From the NCBI GenBank assembly GCA_003023565.1, contig PXSA01000019.1, forward strand, positions 1-52,351: a stretch of DNA of 52,351 bases, in the 5' to 3' direction. This DNA comes from Halobacteriales archaeon QS_9_68_17 (lineage in GTDB: Archaea > Halobacteriota > Halobacteria > Halobacteriales > Natronoarchaeaceae). The notes under the pieces are model-generated. The model did not search any database. It worked only from the letters and a program-made list of their open reading frames with translations, and was not told the DNA's origin. Shown piece after piece: positions 8,428 to 16,193 of this stretch. How positions within the stretch are numbered: position 1 is the stretch's first letter; each line of letters begins with the position of its first letter. Both the position numbers and the translations under genes were made by a program.

Positions 8428-9221
8428 GAGCCGTCACCCCGCGTCGCCGCGCCGCCGATGCCGGCCTCGCCGCCGCGGCCGCGCAGGCACTCGACCACGC
8501 GCTCGCGGGACGCGGCGACGTCCCCGATAACCGTGATCGCGGGCGGTTCGATCCCCGCCTCGTCGCGCGCGTCGACGATGGTGTCCAAACTGCCGGTGGC
8601 GACGCGCATGTCGGGCCACGTGCCGCGCTCGACGAGCGCGACGGGCGTCCCGGGGTTCTTGCCGGCCTCGCGCAGCGCCTGCGCGTAGTCGGGGAGTTTG
8701 CCGACGCCCATGAGGACGACGATGGTTCCGCCCGTGTCCGCCAGGGCCTCCCAGTCGACCGCGGACTCCTCCTTGGTTGGGTCCTCGTGGCCCGTGACGA
8801 ACGAGACGCTGGAGGCGTGGTCGCGGTGCGTGACGGGGATACCCGCGACGCCCGCCGCGCCGACGGCGGAGGTGACGCCCGGCACGACCTCGAACGGGAC
8901 GCCGTTGTCTGCGAGGAACTCCATCTCCTCGCCGCCGCGGCCGAAGACGAACGGGTCGCCGCCCTTCAGGCGGACGACGTCGTTCCCGTCCTCGGCGAGG
9001 TCGAGGAGGCGCTGGTTGATCTCGGACTGCGGCGTCCGCTCGCCGCCGGCGCGCTTGCCCACGTCCTCGCGCTTCGCCTCGGGGACGTTCTCGATGATCT
9101 CCGGGCCGGGAAGCTTGTCGTGGAGGACGACGTCGGCCTCGTCGACCAGTCGCGCGGCCCTGACGGTCAGCAGTTCCGGGTCGCCGGGACCGCTCCCGAC
9201 GAGGTAGACGGTGCCGGTCAT
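8424..9221 (-). CDS. cobA: Uroporphyrinogen-III C-methyltransferase (SUMT)
   Basis: SAM-dependent enzyme that methylates uroporphyrinogen III at C2 and C7 to give precorrin-2, the branch point to siroheme, cobalamin and the archaeal alternative heme route. The 265-residue protein shows the family signatures: VYLVGSGPGDPELLTVRAARL at the start, VVRLKGGDPFVFGRGGEE near residue 83, and the SAM-site block GVTSAVGAAGVAGIPVTHR near residue 115. It overlaps hemC by four bases upstream and hemD by four bases downstream, which indicates translational coupling in one operon. Confidence 0.95.
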   Translation of the reverse strand: MTGTVYLVGSGPGDPELLTVRAARLVDEADVVLHDKLPGPEIIENVPEAKREDVGKRAGGERTPQSEINQRLLDLAEDGNDVVRLKGGDPFVFGRGGEEMEFLADNGVPFEVVPGVTSAVGAAGVAGIPVTHRDHASSVSFVTGHEDPTKEESAVDWEALADTGGTIVVLMGVGKLPDYAQALREAGKNPGTPVALVERGTWPDMRVATGSLDTIVDARDEAGIEPPAITVIGDVAASRERVVECLRGRGGEAGIGGAATRGDGS

Positions 9222-10321
9222 TCTCCTCCGCGCTTCGCCTCGGTCTCCTCGTCGCTCTCCCGGCGGGCCGCGGCGATCAGGTCGTCAGCGCCGCGGTCTG
9301 AGAGGTCGCGCGCGAACTCGCGGGCGGTGCGAGCGTGGTCACCCGCGGGGAGGTCGCGGGTCGCCGTCACGCTCTCCTCGCCCTCGCGGTCGAACACCTG
9401 TACGGCGGTGTGGACGTACTCGCCCTGGAGGACGGCGTGGACGCCGATGGGGGCGACACACCCCCCGCCGAGCTCCGAGAGGACGGTGCGCTCGACGGTC
9501 GTCTCCGCTCGCGTGCGCGGGTGGTCGAGAACAGCGTGCAGGTCCTCGGCAACGTCGCCGTCCAGCGCCGTGACCGCGAGCGCCCCCTGTCCGGGCGCGG
9601 GGACGAACTCGTCGGTCGGGAGCTCCTGATACTCGACGTGGTGGGCGAGGCCGCTCCGTTCGAGGCCGGCCTCGGCGAGGACGATGGCGTCGTACGACGC
9701 AGTCGTACGGCTCGACGAGCTTTGCTCGTCGGTGTCGACGTCGCGTTCCAGCGCCCGGCGCTCTATCCCGGCGAGGTCGTTGAACCACTCCTCGACCCCC
9801 TGCTCGTACGGGAACTGGTAGTCGTCGTCTCCGGCGTTGCGCTCGCGTTCCTTCTCCTCCTCGGTCCGCTCCTCGTGCTCGCGCTGGAGGCTCGGCGCGA
9901 GCAGTTTCTCCAGCCGCGTGTCGACGTTGCCGCGCAGGGGCTCGACCGTCAGGTCCGGGCGGGCGTCGCGGACCTGCGCCCCGCGGCGGAGGCTCGACGT
10001 GCCGACGGTCGCGCCCTCGGGCAGTTCTTCGAGGCGGCGGCCGTCCGGCGTCACCAGCACGTCGCCGGCCGCGGCGCGGTCGGGGACGCCCGCGACCATC
10101 AGGTCGTCGGGCTGTTCGGTCGGCATGTCCTTCATCGAGTGGACGGCGGCGTCGACCTCGCCCTCGATGACCTTCTCGTCCAAGCTCCGGACGAACGCAC
10201 CGGTCTTGCCGAGGCGGTGGATGAGTTCGTCGCTCACCCTGTCGCCCTCGGTCTCCACCGCCACCAGTTCCGCGTCGAGTCGGCGGTCCGAAAGCGCCGA
10301 CTTCACCGTTCCCTTCGTCAC
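9218..10321 (-). CDS. hemC: Hydroxymethylbilane synthase with abnormal 5' end
   Basis: Polymerises four porphobilinogens into hydroxymethylbilane. Clear family blocks are KTGAFVRSLDEKVIEGEVD, AAVHSMKDMPTEQPDD, VGTSSLRRGAQVRDARPDL, and GGGCVAPIGVHA, whose cysteine carries the dipyrromethane cofactor. The 5' end is odd. GTG 10321 is the first usable start, but it removes the first beta strand and the ATRxS substrate-binding motif. The frame stays open upstream past 10500 and encodes RGTLVRREATCHSD, a distorted version of that motif without its arginine, and contains no ATG, GTG or TTG. Residues about 197-210 are an insertion encoded by a double hairpin. Indels near 10320-10370 or real damage are both possible. 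Confidence 0.85.
   Translation of the reverse strand: MTKGTVKSALSDRRLDAELVAVETEGDRVSDELIHRLGKTGAFVRSLDEKVIEGEVDAAVHSMKDMPTEQPDDLMVAGVPDRAAAGDVLVTPDGRRLEELPEGATVGTSSLRRGAQVRDARPDLTVEPLRGNVDTRLEKLLAPSLQREHEERTEEEKERERNAGDDDYQFPYEQGVEEWFNDLAGIERRALERDVDTDEQSSSSRTTASYDAIVLAEAGLERSGLAHHVEYQELPTDEFVPAPGQGALAVTALDGDVAEDLHAVLDHPRTRAETTVERTVLSELGGGCVAPIGVHAVLQGEYVHTAVQVFDREGEESVTATRDLPAGDHARTAREFARDLSDRGADDLIAAARRESDEETEAKRGGE
9691..9731. repeat. Intragenic double hairpin in hemC
   Basis: On the plus strand CGTACGA (9691-9697) pairs with TCGTACG (9703-9709), and CGACGAGC (9713-9720) pairs with GCTCGTCG (9724-9731) across ttt. The block is in frame and encodes DEQSSSSRTTASYD. The same order of stems and shared sequence occur in the amidotransferase gene at 51044-51082. 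Confidence 0.8.
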
Positions 10322-10489
10322 GCGGTCATCGGAGTGACAGGTCGCCTCGCGCCGAACCAGCGTCCCGCGCGGGACCGGCGTCGTGTCCGCGTCGCTGCTC
10401 GTCGACGAGAACGTCGGCGAAGGAACAGCAGACAGTGAGTCACCGTCCGTCGGCCGGCGCGAGCGCGCGGCGCTCGCCTGCGCCGCGGG

Positions 10490-10511
10490 CGAGCGTTCGG
10501 GGGAGGGCAGG
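10490..10511 (+). repeat. Shared 22-base block, copy 1
   Basis: A 22-base sequence beginning cgagcgttcgg and ending agggcagg. It differs at one base from 23129-23150, in another intergenic region of this window. Both copies are followed, at different distances, by a tggNcgagctttt stretch. This suggests a dispersed intergenic repeat. Confidence 0.55.
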
Positions 10512-10553
10512 TGCGTGAGGGATATAGAATACGGCGGCGAAGCCGCCGTTTCA

Positions 10554-10586
10554 CCGCGAGCGCCGACGGCGCTCGCGGCTTTTTTG
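10554..10586 (+). terminator. Stem-loop with T-tract, terminator-like
   Basis: A perfect 11-base stem (CCGCGAGCGCC against GGCGCTCGCGG across gac) followed directly by six T on the plus strand. It looks like a factor-independent terminator, yet no plus-strand gene precedes it. It may instead belong to the palindromic repeat that fills this intergenic region. Confidence 0.4.
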
Positions 10587-10661
10587 GCCGAGCTTTTTCG
10601 GAGGAGGGTGCCCGCAGCGAGCCAGAGGCTCGCGAGGACACCCGACGAGAAAAAAGGTCGT

Positions 10662-11261
10662 TTAGAAGTCCACGTTCGTCTCCATCCCCTCGGTCGCGTC
10701 GTCGAGGCCGTCCTCCTGCACCTCCTCGGTCATGCGAGCCGCGAGGTCGCCGTCGGCGAGGATGGTGTCGAACTCGTCGCGGTAGCGGTCGTTGGCCTGT
10801 CGGGACTCGGTCTGGGCCTTGACGACGCGGCGGTAGCGCCGGACGGTCGACTCGCTGACGCCGAACTCGTCGGCGAGGTCGCGGGTCGCCGGGTCGTCCG
10901 TGAGCCGCGTGCGCAGGTCGTCGAGGTCGAAGGGCGCGTCGCGGTCGCGGTCGCGAACGAGGTGGAGGTCCGTTCGGGCGCGAAAAACGGTCTCGCGCGA
11001 GGCGTCCAGTTCGCGGGCGATGTCGGCGTCGCTGGCGTCGTCGTAGAACAGTTCGACGAGGCCACAGAGGCCGTCGTCCGAGAGGTCGGTGCTGAAGTCG
11101 TAGCGCTCGCGCATGCTCCCGACGACGCTCTCCAGGCGCTCCCGCTGTCCGTCCCCCTGGTCGGTGAGCGACCCCCGAGTCTCCTCCTGGGACTCGGTCA
11201 CCGTGTCCTCGTCGGTGACGTCCATGAAGATGTCGCGGAGTTCCTCCGTCTTTTCGTCCAT
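10662..11261 (-). CDS. cmi4: Helix-turn-helix protein, conditioned medium-induced protein 4 (Cmi4) type
   Basis: A 199-residue acidic protein with two helix-turn-helix-like segments: residues about 73-100 (DDASDADIARELDASRETVFRARTDL) and 125-145 (TRDLADEFGVSESTVRRYRRVV). This layout matches the haloarchaeal Cmi4 family, first noticed as induced by conditioned medium and presumed to be regulators. The symbol rests on recall of the conserved N-terminus MDEKTEELRDIFMDVTDEDTVTE. A run of T on the minus strand right after the stop probably terminates it. It is transcribed toward the hem operon but is separated from it by about 340 bases. Confidence 0.7.
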   Translation of the reverse strand: MDEKTEELRDIFMDVTDEDTVTESQEETRGSLTDQGDGQRERLESVVGSMRERYDFSTDLSDDGLCGLVELFYDDASDADIARELDASRETVFRARTDLHLVRDRDRDAPFDLDDLRTRLTDDPATRDLADEFGVSESTVRRYRRVVKAQTESRQANDRYRDEFDTILADGDLAARMTEEVQEDGLDDATEGMETNVDF

Positions 11262-11382
11262 TGGGAAGTGGTTGTTTCGTCCGCTACATAAAAGCTTGTT
11301 GACGGTCGATGGCGCTCGTCAACCGGTCGGCGGGCCGTGGTAAACCAGTGTATTCTTGACGGAGCCGCCGAGAGAGGGAGGT

Positions 11383-11964
11383 ATGAGTACTGACACCGAC
11401 TCGGTCGACCTGGTCGACGACCTCACGGTGGGACACGTGGCGCAGGCGGCGCTGATCGCCGCATTCGTCGGGGCGGGAGCGTACGTCTCCTTCCCGATCC
11501 CGTTCTCGGCGGTCCCGGTGACGCTGCAGGTGCTCGGCGTCTTCCTCGCCGGCATCGTGCTGGGACCGGTGTGGGGCGTCGTGTCGATGCTGCTGTACCT
11601 GACCGTCGGCGCGATCGGCCTCCCCGTGTTCGCGGGCGGCGGCGCGGGGCTGGGGACGCTCCTCGGTCCGACCGCCGGGTACCTGTGGTCGTACCCGATC
11701 GCCGCGGGCCTCATCGGCGCGGTCGTCCACCGCGGCACCGACCTGCGCGACCCGGCGGACGTCTCCCTGCCGGTGATCGTGGGCGCGCTGGTCGCCGGCA
11801 CCGTGGTCATCTACGCGCTGGGCGTCGCCGGACTCGTCGCGGTCGCGGGCTACGAACTGGCCGGCGCGGTCAGCGCCGGCGCGCTGGTGTTCGTCCCCGG
11901 TGAAGTCCTGAAGACCGCGGTCGCGGCGGCCATCGCGAAAAGCGGGGCGCTCCCGACGCGATGA
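11383..11964 (+). CDS. bioY: Biotin ECF transporter substrate-binding subunit BioY
   Basis: Membrane S-component that binds biotin. The 193-residue protein, from the ATG at 11383, has about six hydrophobic helices. It shows the BioY hallmarks: YVSFPIPFSAVPVTLQVLGVFLAGIVLG near residues 33-60 and LPVFAGGGAGLGTLLGPTAGYLWSYP near residues 82-107. A purine-rich ribosome-binding-like gagaggga precedes the start. Its last codon overlaps the start of bioM (ATGA). With the next two genes it forms a complete biotin uptake system, which fits a species that may not make biotin. Confidence 0.93.
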   Translation: MSTDTDSVDLVDDLTVGHVAQAALIAAFVGAGAYVSFPIPFSAVPVTLQVLGVFLAGIVLGPVWGVVSMLLYLTVGAIGLPVFAGGGAGLGTLLGPTAGYLWSYPIAAGLIGAVVHRGTDLRDPADVSLPVIVGALVAGTVVIYALGVAGLVAVAGYELAGAVSAGALVFVPGEVLKTAVAAAIAKSGALPTR

Positions 11965-12662
11965 TCGAGGTCCGGGACCTCGTCCACCGCTACGCCGACG
12001 GCCGGGCGGTCGACGGCGTCTCGCTGACGGTCGACGACGGGGAGTTCGTCGTCCTCGCCGGCGCGAACGGGAGCGGGAAGACGACGCTGGTGCGGCACTT
12101 CAACGGGCTGTTGACGCCCGACGAGGGCGAGGTGCTGGTGGACGGCGTCCCCGTAGAGGACGACCTCGTCGCCGCGCGGACCCGCGTCGGAACGGTGTTT
12201 CAGAACCCGCGGGACTCCTTCGTCGCGGCGACCGTGGGCGCAGACGCCGCCTTCGGTCCGGAGAACCTCGGACTCGACCGGGACGAGATCGACCGCCGAG
12301 TGACGGCCGCGCTGGCCGCGGTCGATATGGAAAGTCGCGAGGACGACCGCATCGACGAACTCTCCGGCGGCGAGCAGGAGCGCGTCGCCGTCGCGGGCGC
12401 GCTGGCGATGGAGCCGGACCACCTCGTGCTGGACGAACCGTTCACCGGGCTGGACGAACCGGCGCGAACCTCGCTGCTGGAACGGCTCGGCGCGCTCCAC
12501 GGCGAGGGGACGAGCGTCGTCGTCGTCACGCACGACCTGCGCGACGTGCGTTCGCTGGCCGACCGCGTTGTCGCGCTGGCGGGCGGCCGGGTAGTCGTCG
12601 ACGCGGCCCCGGACGAGGCGTCGGCGGAACTGTCCGAACACGGCGTTCGCGTTCCGTGGTGA
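11961..12662 (+). CDS. bioM: Biotin ECF transporter ATPase BioM
   Basis: Cytoplasmic ABC ATPase that energises biotin uptake with BioN and BioY. In 233 residues it shows Walker A GANGSGKTTLV near residue 34, the Q-loop VFQNPRDSFVAATV near 80, the signature LSGGEQERVAVAG near 134, Walker B HLVLDEPF near 154 and the switch histidine in VVVTHD near 191. It overlaps bioY by four bases and bioN by seven, as expected of a coupled operon. The A and S domain arrangement is the EcfA type. Confidence 0.92.
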   Translation: MIEVRDLVHRYADGRAVDGVSLTVDDGEFVVLAGANGSGKTTLVRHFNGLLTPDEGEVLVDGVPVEDDLVAARTRVGTVFQNPRDSFVAATVGADAAFGPENLGLDRDEIDRRVTAALAAVDMESREDDRIDELSGGEQERVAVAGALAMEPDHLVLDEPFTGLDEPARTSLLERLGALHGEGTSVVVVTHDLRDVRSLADRVVALAGGRVVVDAAPDEASAELSEHGVRVPW

Positions 12663-13360
12663 CCTACGAGCCGGGACCGTCGCTCGCCCACGAGTTCGAC
12701 CCGCGCGCGAAACTGGCGTTCCAGACCGGGTTCGCCGTGGCGGCGTTCGGCCGGGGGACGCTCCCGGGCCTCGCCGCGGTGACGCTCGTCGCGCTGGCGG
12801 CGCTCGCCGCGGCGCGGCTCTCGCCGCTCCGCGCGCTCGTCGCGTTCCGCTTCCCGCTCCTGTTGCTGGCGCTGTCACCCGTCTTCGCGGCGGTTCGCCT
12901 CGGGCCGCCGTGGCTCGACTTCGGGGCGGCCGTCGACCCGGCGCTGGCGAGTTACCGCGTCGTCCCGGTCCTCCTCGTCAGCGCCGCGTACGTCCGCACG
13001 ACGCCGGTCCGGGAGTCGCGCGCGGCGCTCCAGCGTGTCGTCCCCGGCAAGGCGGGGCGCGTGCTGGGCGCGGGGACGGCTATCGCCGTCCGCTTCTTTC
13101 CGGTGTTGCTCGCGGACCTGCGGCGGACCCGCGAGGCGATGGCCGTCAGACTCGGCGACGAGCGGGCGCTCGGGGAGCGACTGCGAGTGACCGCGCTCGC
13201 CGGCGTCACACGTGCGTTCGACCGCGCCGACCGACTCTCGCTGGCGCTCCGGGCGCGGTGTTTCGCCTGGAACCCGACGCTGCCGGCGCTCCGGTTCCGG
13301 CGACGGGACGCCGCGCTCTGTGTGATCGCCGTGCTCCTCGCCCTGTCTCCGCTGATATAA
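12656..13360 (+). CDS. bioN: Biotin ECF transporter transmembrane subunit BioN (EcfT)
   Basis: Integral membrane coupling subunit of the biotin ECF transporter, about 234 residues with four or five hydrophobic helices. EcfT proteins contact the ATPases through two alanine-arginine-glycine-like motifs in the C-terminal half; here DLRRTREAMAVRLGDE near residue 157 and DRLSLALRARCFAW near 193 fill those places. The start is GTG at 12656 or 12659, inside the end of bioM. The operon ends here: the next gene, 95 bases on, has its own promoter. Confidence 0.9.
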   Translation: MVTYEPGPSLAHEFDPRAKLAFQTGFAVAAFGRGTLPGLAAVTLVALAALAAARLSPLRALVAFRFPLLLLALSPVFAAVRLGPPWLDFGAAVDPALASYRVVPVLLVSAAYVRTTPVRESRAALQRVVPGKAGRVLGAGTAIAVRFFPVLLADLRRTREAMAVRLGDERALGERLRVTALAGVTRAFDRADRLSLALRARCFAWNPTLPALRFRRRDAALCVIAVLLALSPLI

Positions 13361-13423
13361 ACTACCAATCGATTCCTCATTTGACGGGGACGTAACGACG
13401 ACGGCGACGGTCGGCGGTAACAA

Positions 13424-13434
13424 GATTTAAGCGG
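13424..13434 (+). promoter_or_regulatory. TATA-like promoter of the Fe-S oxidoreductase gene
   Basis: The stretch aagatttaagc is centred about 27 bases before the ATG at 13456. In haloarchaea that spacing gives a transcript with almost no leader. Confidence 0.55.
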
Positions 13435-13455
13435 GTTCTCCTCCGGTGATCGAAC

Positions 13456-15588
13456 ATGACGTTCGTGGCCCAGGCGGAAACCAGAGAGACCTTCTGGACC
13501 ATCAGCGAGGTCGGCGAGGTCGTGTTCTACTACCTCGCCGCGGTGGCCATCGCGGTGCTCCTGTACGGTCTCTACGACCGCTTCGCCCGCTACGCCCGCG
13601 GCACGGACGACTGGTTCGAGCGACTGGACGACCTGCCCGGGCGGGTCGTCGCGGCGACGAAGATAGTCTTCTCCAATCAGAAGCAGTTCGACAGGGACCT
13701 CTACGGCGGCCTCATGCACGCGTTCATCTTCTGGGGCTTCCTGACGCTTCTGATCGGAACGACCATCCTCGGGATCGACATGGATATCGCCCGGAAGGTC
13801 GGCGACTCGTTCTGGACGGGCGACTTCTATCTCGCGTACTCGCTGACGATGGACGCGATGGGCCTGCTGTTCGTCGTCGGGATCGGAATGGCGCTGTACC
13901 GCCGCTACTGGGTCCGCAACGAGCGCCTCTGGGGCAAACACACCGGCACTGAGGACGCCTTCTTCATCTGGGCGCTGTTCCTGCTCGGCGTCGGCGGCTA
14001 CGTCGCCGAGGGCCTGCGCATCGTCGGCACCGGCTTCCCCGAGTTCGAGACCGTGAGCTTCGTCGGCTGGTTCGTCGCCGACGTGTTCGTTATCGCCGGG
14101 GTGACCGAGTCGCTGGCCGCCGACCTCTACTGGTGGGCCTGGTGGTCCCACGCCGTCCTCGCGCTGGCGTTCGTCGCGGCGATCCCCTACGCCAAGCCGT
14201 TCCACATGATCTCCTCGTACGCGAACGTCGTCACGCGCGACGAGACGGCGGGCAAGCGCCTGCCCGGCGTCCCCGATGACGCCAGCCCCGAGGAGATCGG
14301 CTACAGCGGCGTCGAGGACTTCTCGTGGAAGGAAATGCTCGACCAGGACGCCTGTACGAAATGCGGGCGCTGCTCGTCGGCCTGCCCGGCGAAGGCATCC
14401 GGCCGCCCGCTCGACCCGCGCGACGTGATCCTCGACCTGAAGTCCTACCGGGAGTCGGTCGAGGCGGGCGAGACCGAGGAGAGGCCCATCGTCGCCGACG
14501 GGGGTGCCGCGAGCAGGGCGAGCGGCACGTCGTCGGACGGAGGTGCGAGCGTCATCGACAGCTCCACGATGGAGTCCTGCATGGCCTGCATGGCCTGCAT
14601 GGACGCCTGCCCGGTCGAGATCGAGCACCTGAAGCAGTTCACCGGGATGAACCGTCGCCTGACGGAGTCCGGCGAGATGGACGCGAACGTCCAGGACGCG
14701 ATGATGAACGTGTTCCAGCAGGGCAACACGTTCGGCGACCCCGACCGCAAGCGCCCCGACTGGGCCGACGACCTCGACTTCGAGGTGCCGGACGCCCGCG
14801 AGGAACCGGTCGAGTACGTCTGGTACGTCGGCGACTACCCGAGTTACGACGAGCGCAACCAGCGGATCGCCCGGGCGCTCGCGACCGTCTTCGAGCACGC
14901 CGGCGTCGACTACGGCATCCTCTACGCGGACGAGCAGACCGCCGGCAACGACGTCCGCCGCGTCGGCGAGGAGGGCCTCTACGAGATGCTCGTCGAGGAC
15001 AACGCCGCCGCCATCCAGGACTGCGAGTTCGACCGGGTCGTGACGACGGACCCGCACGCGTTCAACACGTTCATGAACGAGTATCCGGAGTTCGACGCCT
15101 GCGAGTGGGAGGCCGACGACGTGTTCCACTACACGCAGGTCGTCGACGAACTGGCGGACCGCGGCGCGCTCGATCTCTCGGGGACGGCACTGGACTACAC
15201 GGTCACCTACCACGACCCCTGTCACCTCGGCCGGTACAACGACGTGTTCGAAGCGCCCCGCGACCTCGTGCGCGCGACGGGCGCGGACCTCTACGAGATG
15301 CCGCGCAACCGCTCCGACTCGTTCTGCTGCGGCGGCGGCGGCGGCGGCCTCTGGATGGACTTCGACGAGGACTCCAAGCCCAGCGAGGAGCGCCTTCGCG
15401 AGGCGCTGGAAGACACCGACGCCGGCGACGCCGTCGAGAAGTTCGTCGTCGCCTGCCCGATGTGTGCGACGATGTACGAGGACGGCCGCAAGACCGGCGG
15501 CTTCGAGGACGAGATAGAGGTCGTCGGCCTCACCGAACTGATCGCCGAGGCGCTCGGACGGAAGGAGCGCGTCGCCGCGGCGGCCTGA
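13456..15588 (+). CDS. Membrane Fe-S/CCG-domain oxidoreductase (heterodisulfide reductase-like)
   Basis: A 710-residue membrane redox protein. The N-terminal 250 residues hold five or six helices like the cytochrome b/nitrate reductase gamma fold (LMHAFIFWGFLTLLIG, WWAWWSHAVLALAF), with histidines suited to heme. Two 4Fe-4S motifs follow: CTKCGRCSSACP near residue 300 and CMACMACMDACP near 376. Two CCG domains come last (HDPCHLGRY near 579, SFCCGGGGGG near 619), as in HdrD and GlpC. It probably passes electrons between a quinone-like carrier and a cytosolic partner; the partner is not encoded next to it. Residues about 349-360, between the Fe-S motifs, are a hairpin-encoded insert. Confidence 0.88.
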   Translation: MTFVAQAETRETFWTISEVGEVVFYYLAAVAIAVLLYGLYDRFARYARGTDDWFERLDDLPGRVVAATKIVFSNQKQFDRDLYGGLMHAFIFWGFLTLLIGTTILGIDMDIARKVGDSFWTGDFYLAYSLTMDAMGLLFVVGIGMALYRRYWVRNERLWGKHTGTEDAFFIWALFLLGVGGYVAEGLRIVGTGFPEFETVSFVGWFVADVFVIAGVTESLAADLYWWAWWSHAVLALAFVAAIPYAKPFHMISSYANVVTRDETAGKRLPGVPDDASPEEIGYSGVEDFSWKEMLDQDACTKCGRCSSACPAKASGRPLDPRDVILDLKSYRESVEAGETEERPIVADGGAASRASGTSSDGGASVIDSSTMESCMACMACMDACPVEIEHLKQFTGMNRRLTESGEMDANVQDAMMNVFQQGNTFGDPDRKRPDWADDLDFEVPDAREEPVEYVWYVGDYPSYDERNQRIARALATVFEHAGVDYGILYADEQTAGNDVRRVGEEGLYEMLVEDNAAAIQDCEFDRVVTTDPHAFNTFMNEYPEFDACEWEADDVFHYTQVVDELADRGALDLSGTALDYTVTYHDPCHLGRYNDVFEAPRDLVRATGADLYEMPRNRSDSFCCGGGGGGLWMDFDEDSKPSEERLREALEDTDAGDAVEKFVVACPMCATMYEDGRKTGGFEDEIEVVGLTELIAEALGRKERVAAAA
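14504..14528. repeat. Intragenic hairpin in the Fe-S oxidoreductase gene
   Basis: GTGCCGC (14504-14510) pairs perfectly with GCGGCAC (14522-14528) across 11 bases. It lies in frame between the two ferredoxin motifs and encodes part of the low-complexity ADGGAASRASGTSSDGGAS. Confidence 0.6.
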
Positions 15589-15635
15589 TTCAAAAACCTA
15601 AATTTTATAATGTATAAATATTGTTGGTATAGTCC

Positions 15636-16193
15636 ATGTCTCAAACCGATGGCAAACGGACCACCAATGCTCAAAACACCGCAACGACGCCGGACGCGAG
15701 CGCCGCGATCAGATCCATCCTGCTTGACGGAGAGGAGATTCTCGTCGACTCCCGGCCCGCGTGGTCCGCGTGGAGTTTCCACCTGATCGCCGCGGGCCTG
15801 CTCGTCGTGGGGTCGCTTCTCACCAGCGAACCGGCGGCGATCGGCGGTGGTATCGTCGTGGCCGGGGTCATCGCCGCCTACGTCTGGTTCCAACGCGAGA
15901 AAGTCCGTTATCTCGTGACCGACCGCCGGATCGTGGTCGTCACCGGAATATCGTCGAGACAGACCAACGAGACGTGGATGGAGGACGTCCGCGGGATGCA
16001 AACCGGCGCCTCGTTTGTCGAGCGGATTCTCGGCCACGGCCACATCACCGTCTCCGACTCGATCCTCTCGCGCGGCAGTCTGATGGCACTGAGCGGCATT
16101 CAGGGGCTGACGCTCGGTGGTATCAGCAATTACGAAGAGATCGCGAACGTCGTCCGGAACCGTCAGGCCGAGCGGAAGGCGGGGACCTACTGA
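15636..16193 (+). CDS. PH-domain (bPH2/YdbT-like) membrane protein
   Basis: A 185-residue protein with a disordered N-terminus, two adjacent membrane helices (residues about 48-65 and 68-86), and a bacterial PH-like domain (FQREKVRYLVTDRRIVVVTG, then EDVRGMQTGASFVERILGHGHITVSDS). This is the usual bPH2 layout, membrane hairpin plus beta domain on the cytosolic side. Function is unknown; relatives are linked to membrane stress. An AT-rich segment at 15595-15620 with tataaata supplies the promoter. It overlaps the convergent acetyltransferase gene by seven bases at the stop codons. Confidence 0.8.
   Translation: MSQTDGKRTTNAQNTATTPDASAAIRSILLDGEEILVDSRPAWSAWSFHLIAAGLLVVGSLLTSEPAAIGGGIVVAGVIAAYVWFQREKVRYLVTDRRIVVVTGISSRQTNETWMEDVRGMQTGASFVERILGHGHITVSDSILSRGSLMALSGIQGLTLGGISNYEEIANVVRNRQAERKAGTY

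Larger units (their letters stand above)
10322..10661. other. Intergenic region with stacked palindromes between the Cmi4-like gene and hemC
   Basis: About 340 bases rich in hairpins. From left to right: a frame that continues hemC upstream without a start codon; GC-rich palindromes at 10450-10495; a block at 10490-10511 shared with 23129-23150; a perfect CGGCGGC/GCCGCCG hairpin at 10532-10548; a terminator-like stem at 10554-10586; and a run of six A at about 10646-10651, which reads as a T-tract just after the Cmi4-like gene on the minus strand. No gene-like ORF other than the hemC extension. Confidence 0.6.

Noticed and set aside
12952..15225. 757-codon ORF on the minus strand
   Set aside because: It lies antisense to the bioN end and the Fe-S oxidoreductase gene, is rich in R, V and H, and shows no motif. 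It is a GC-driven shadow.
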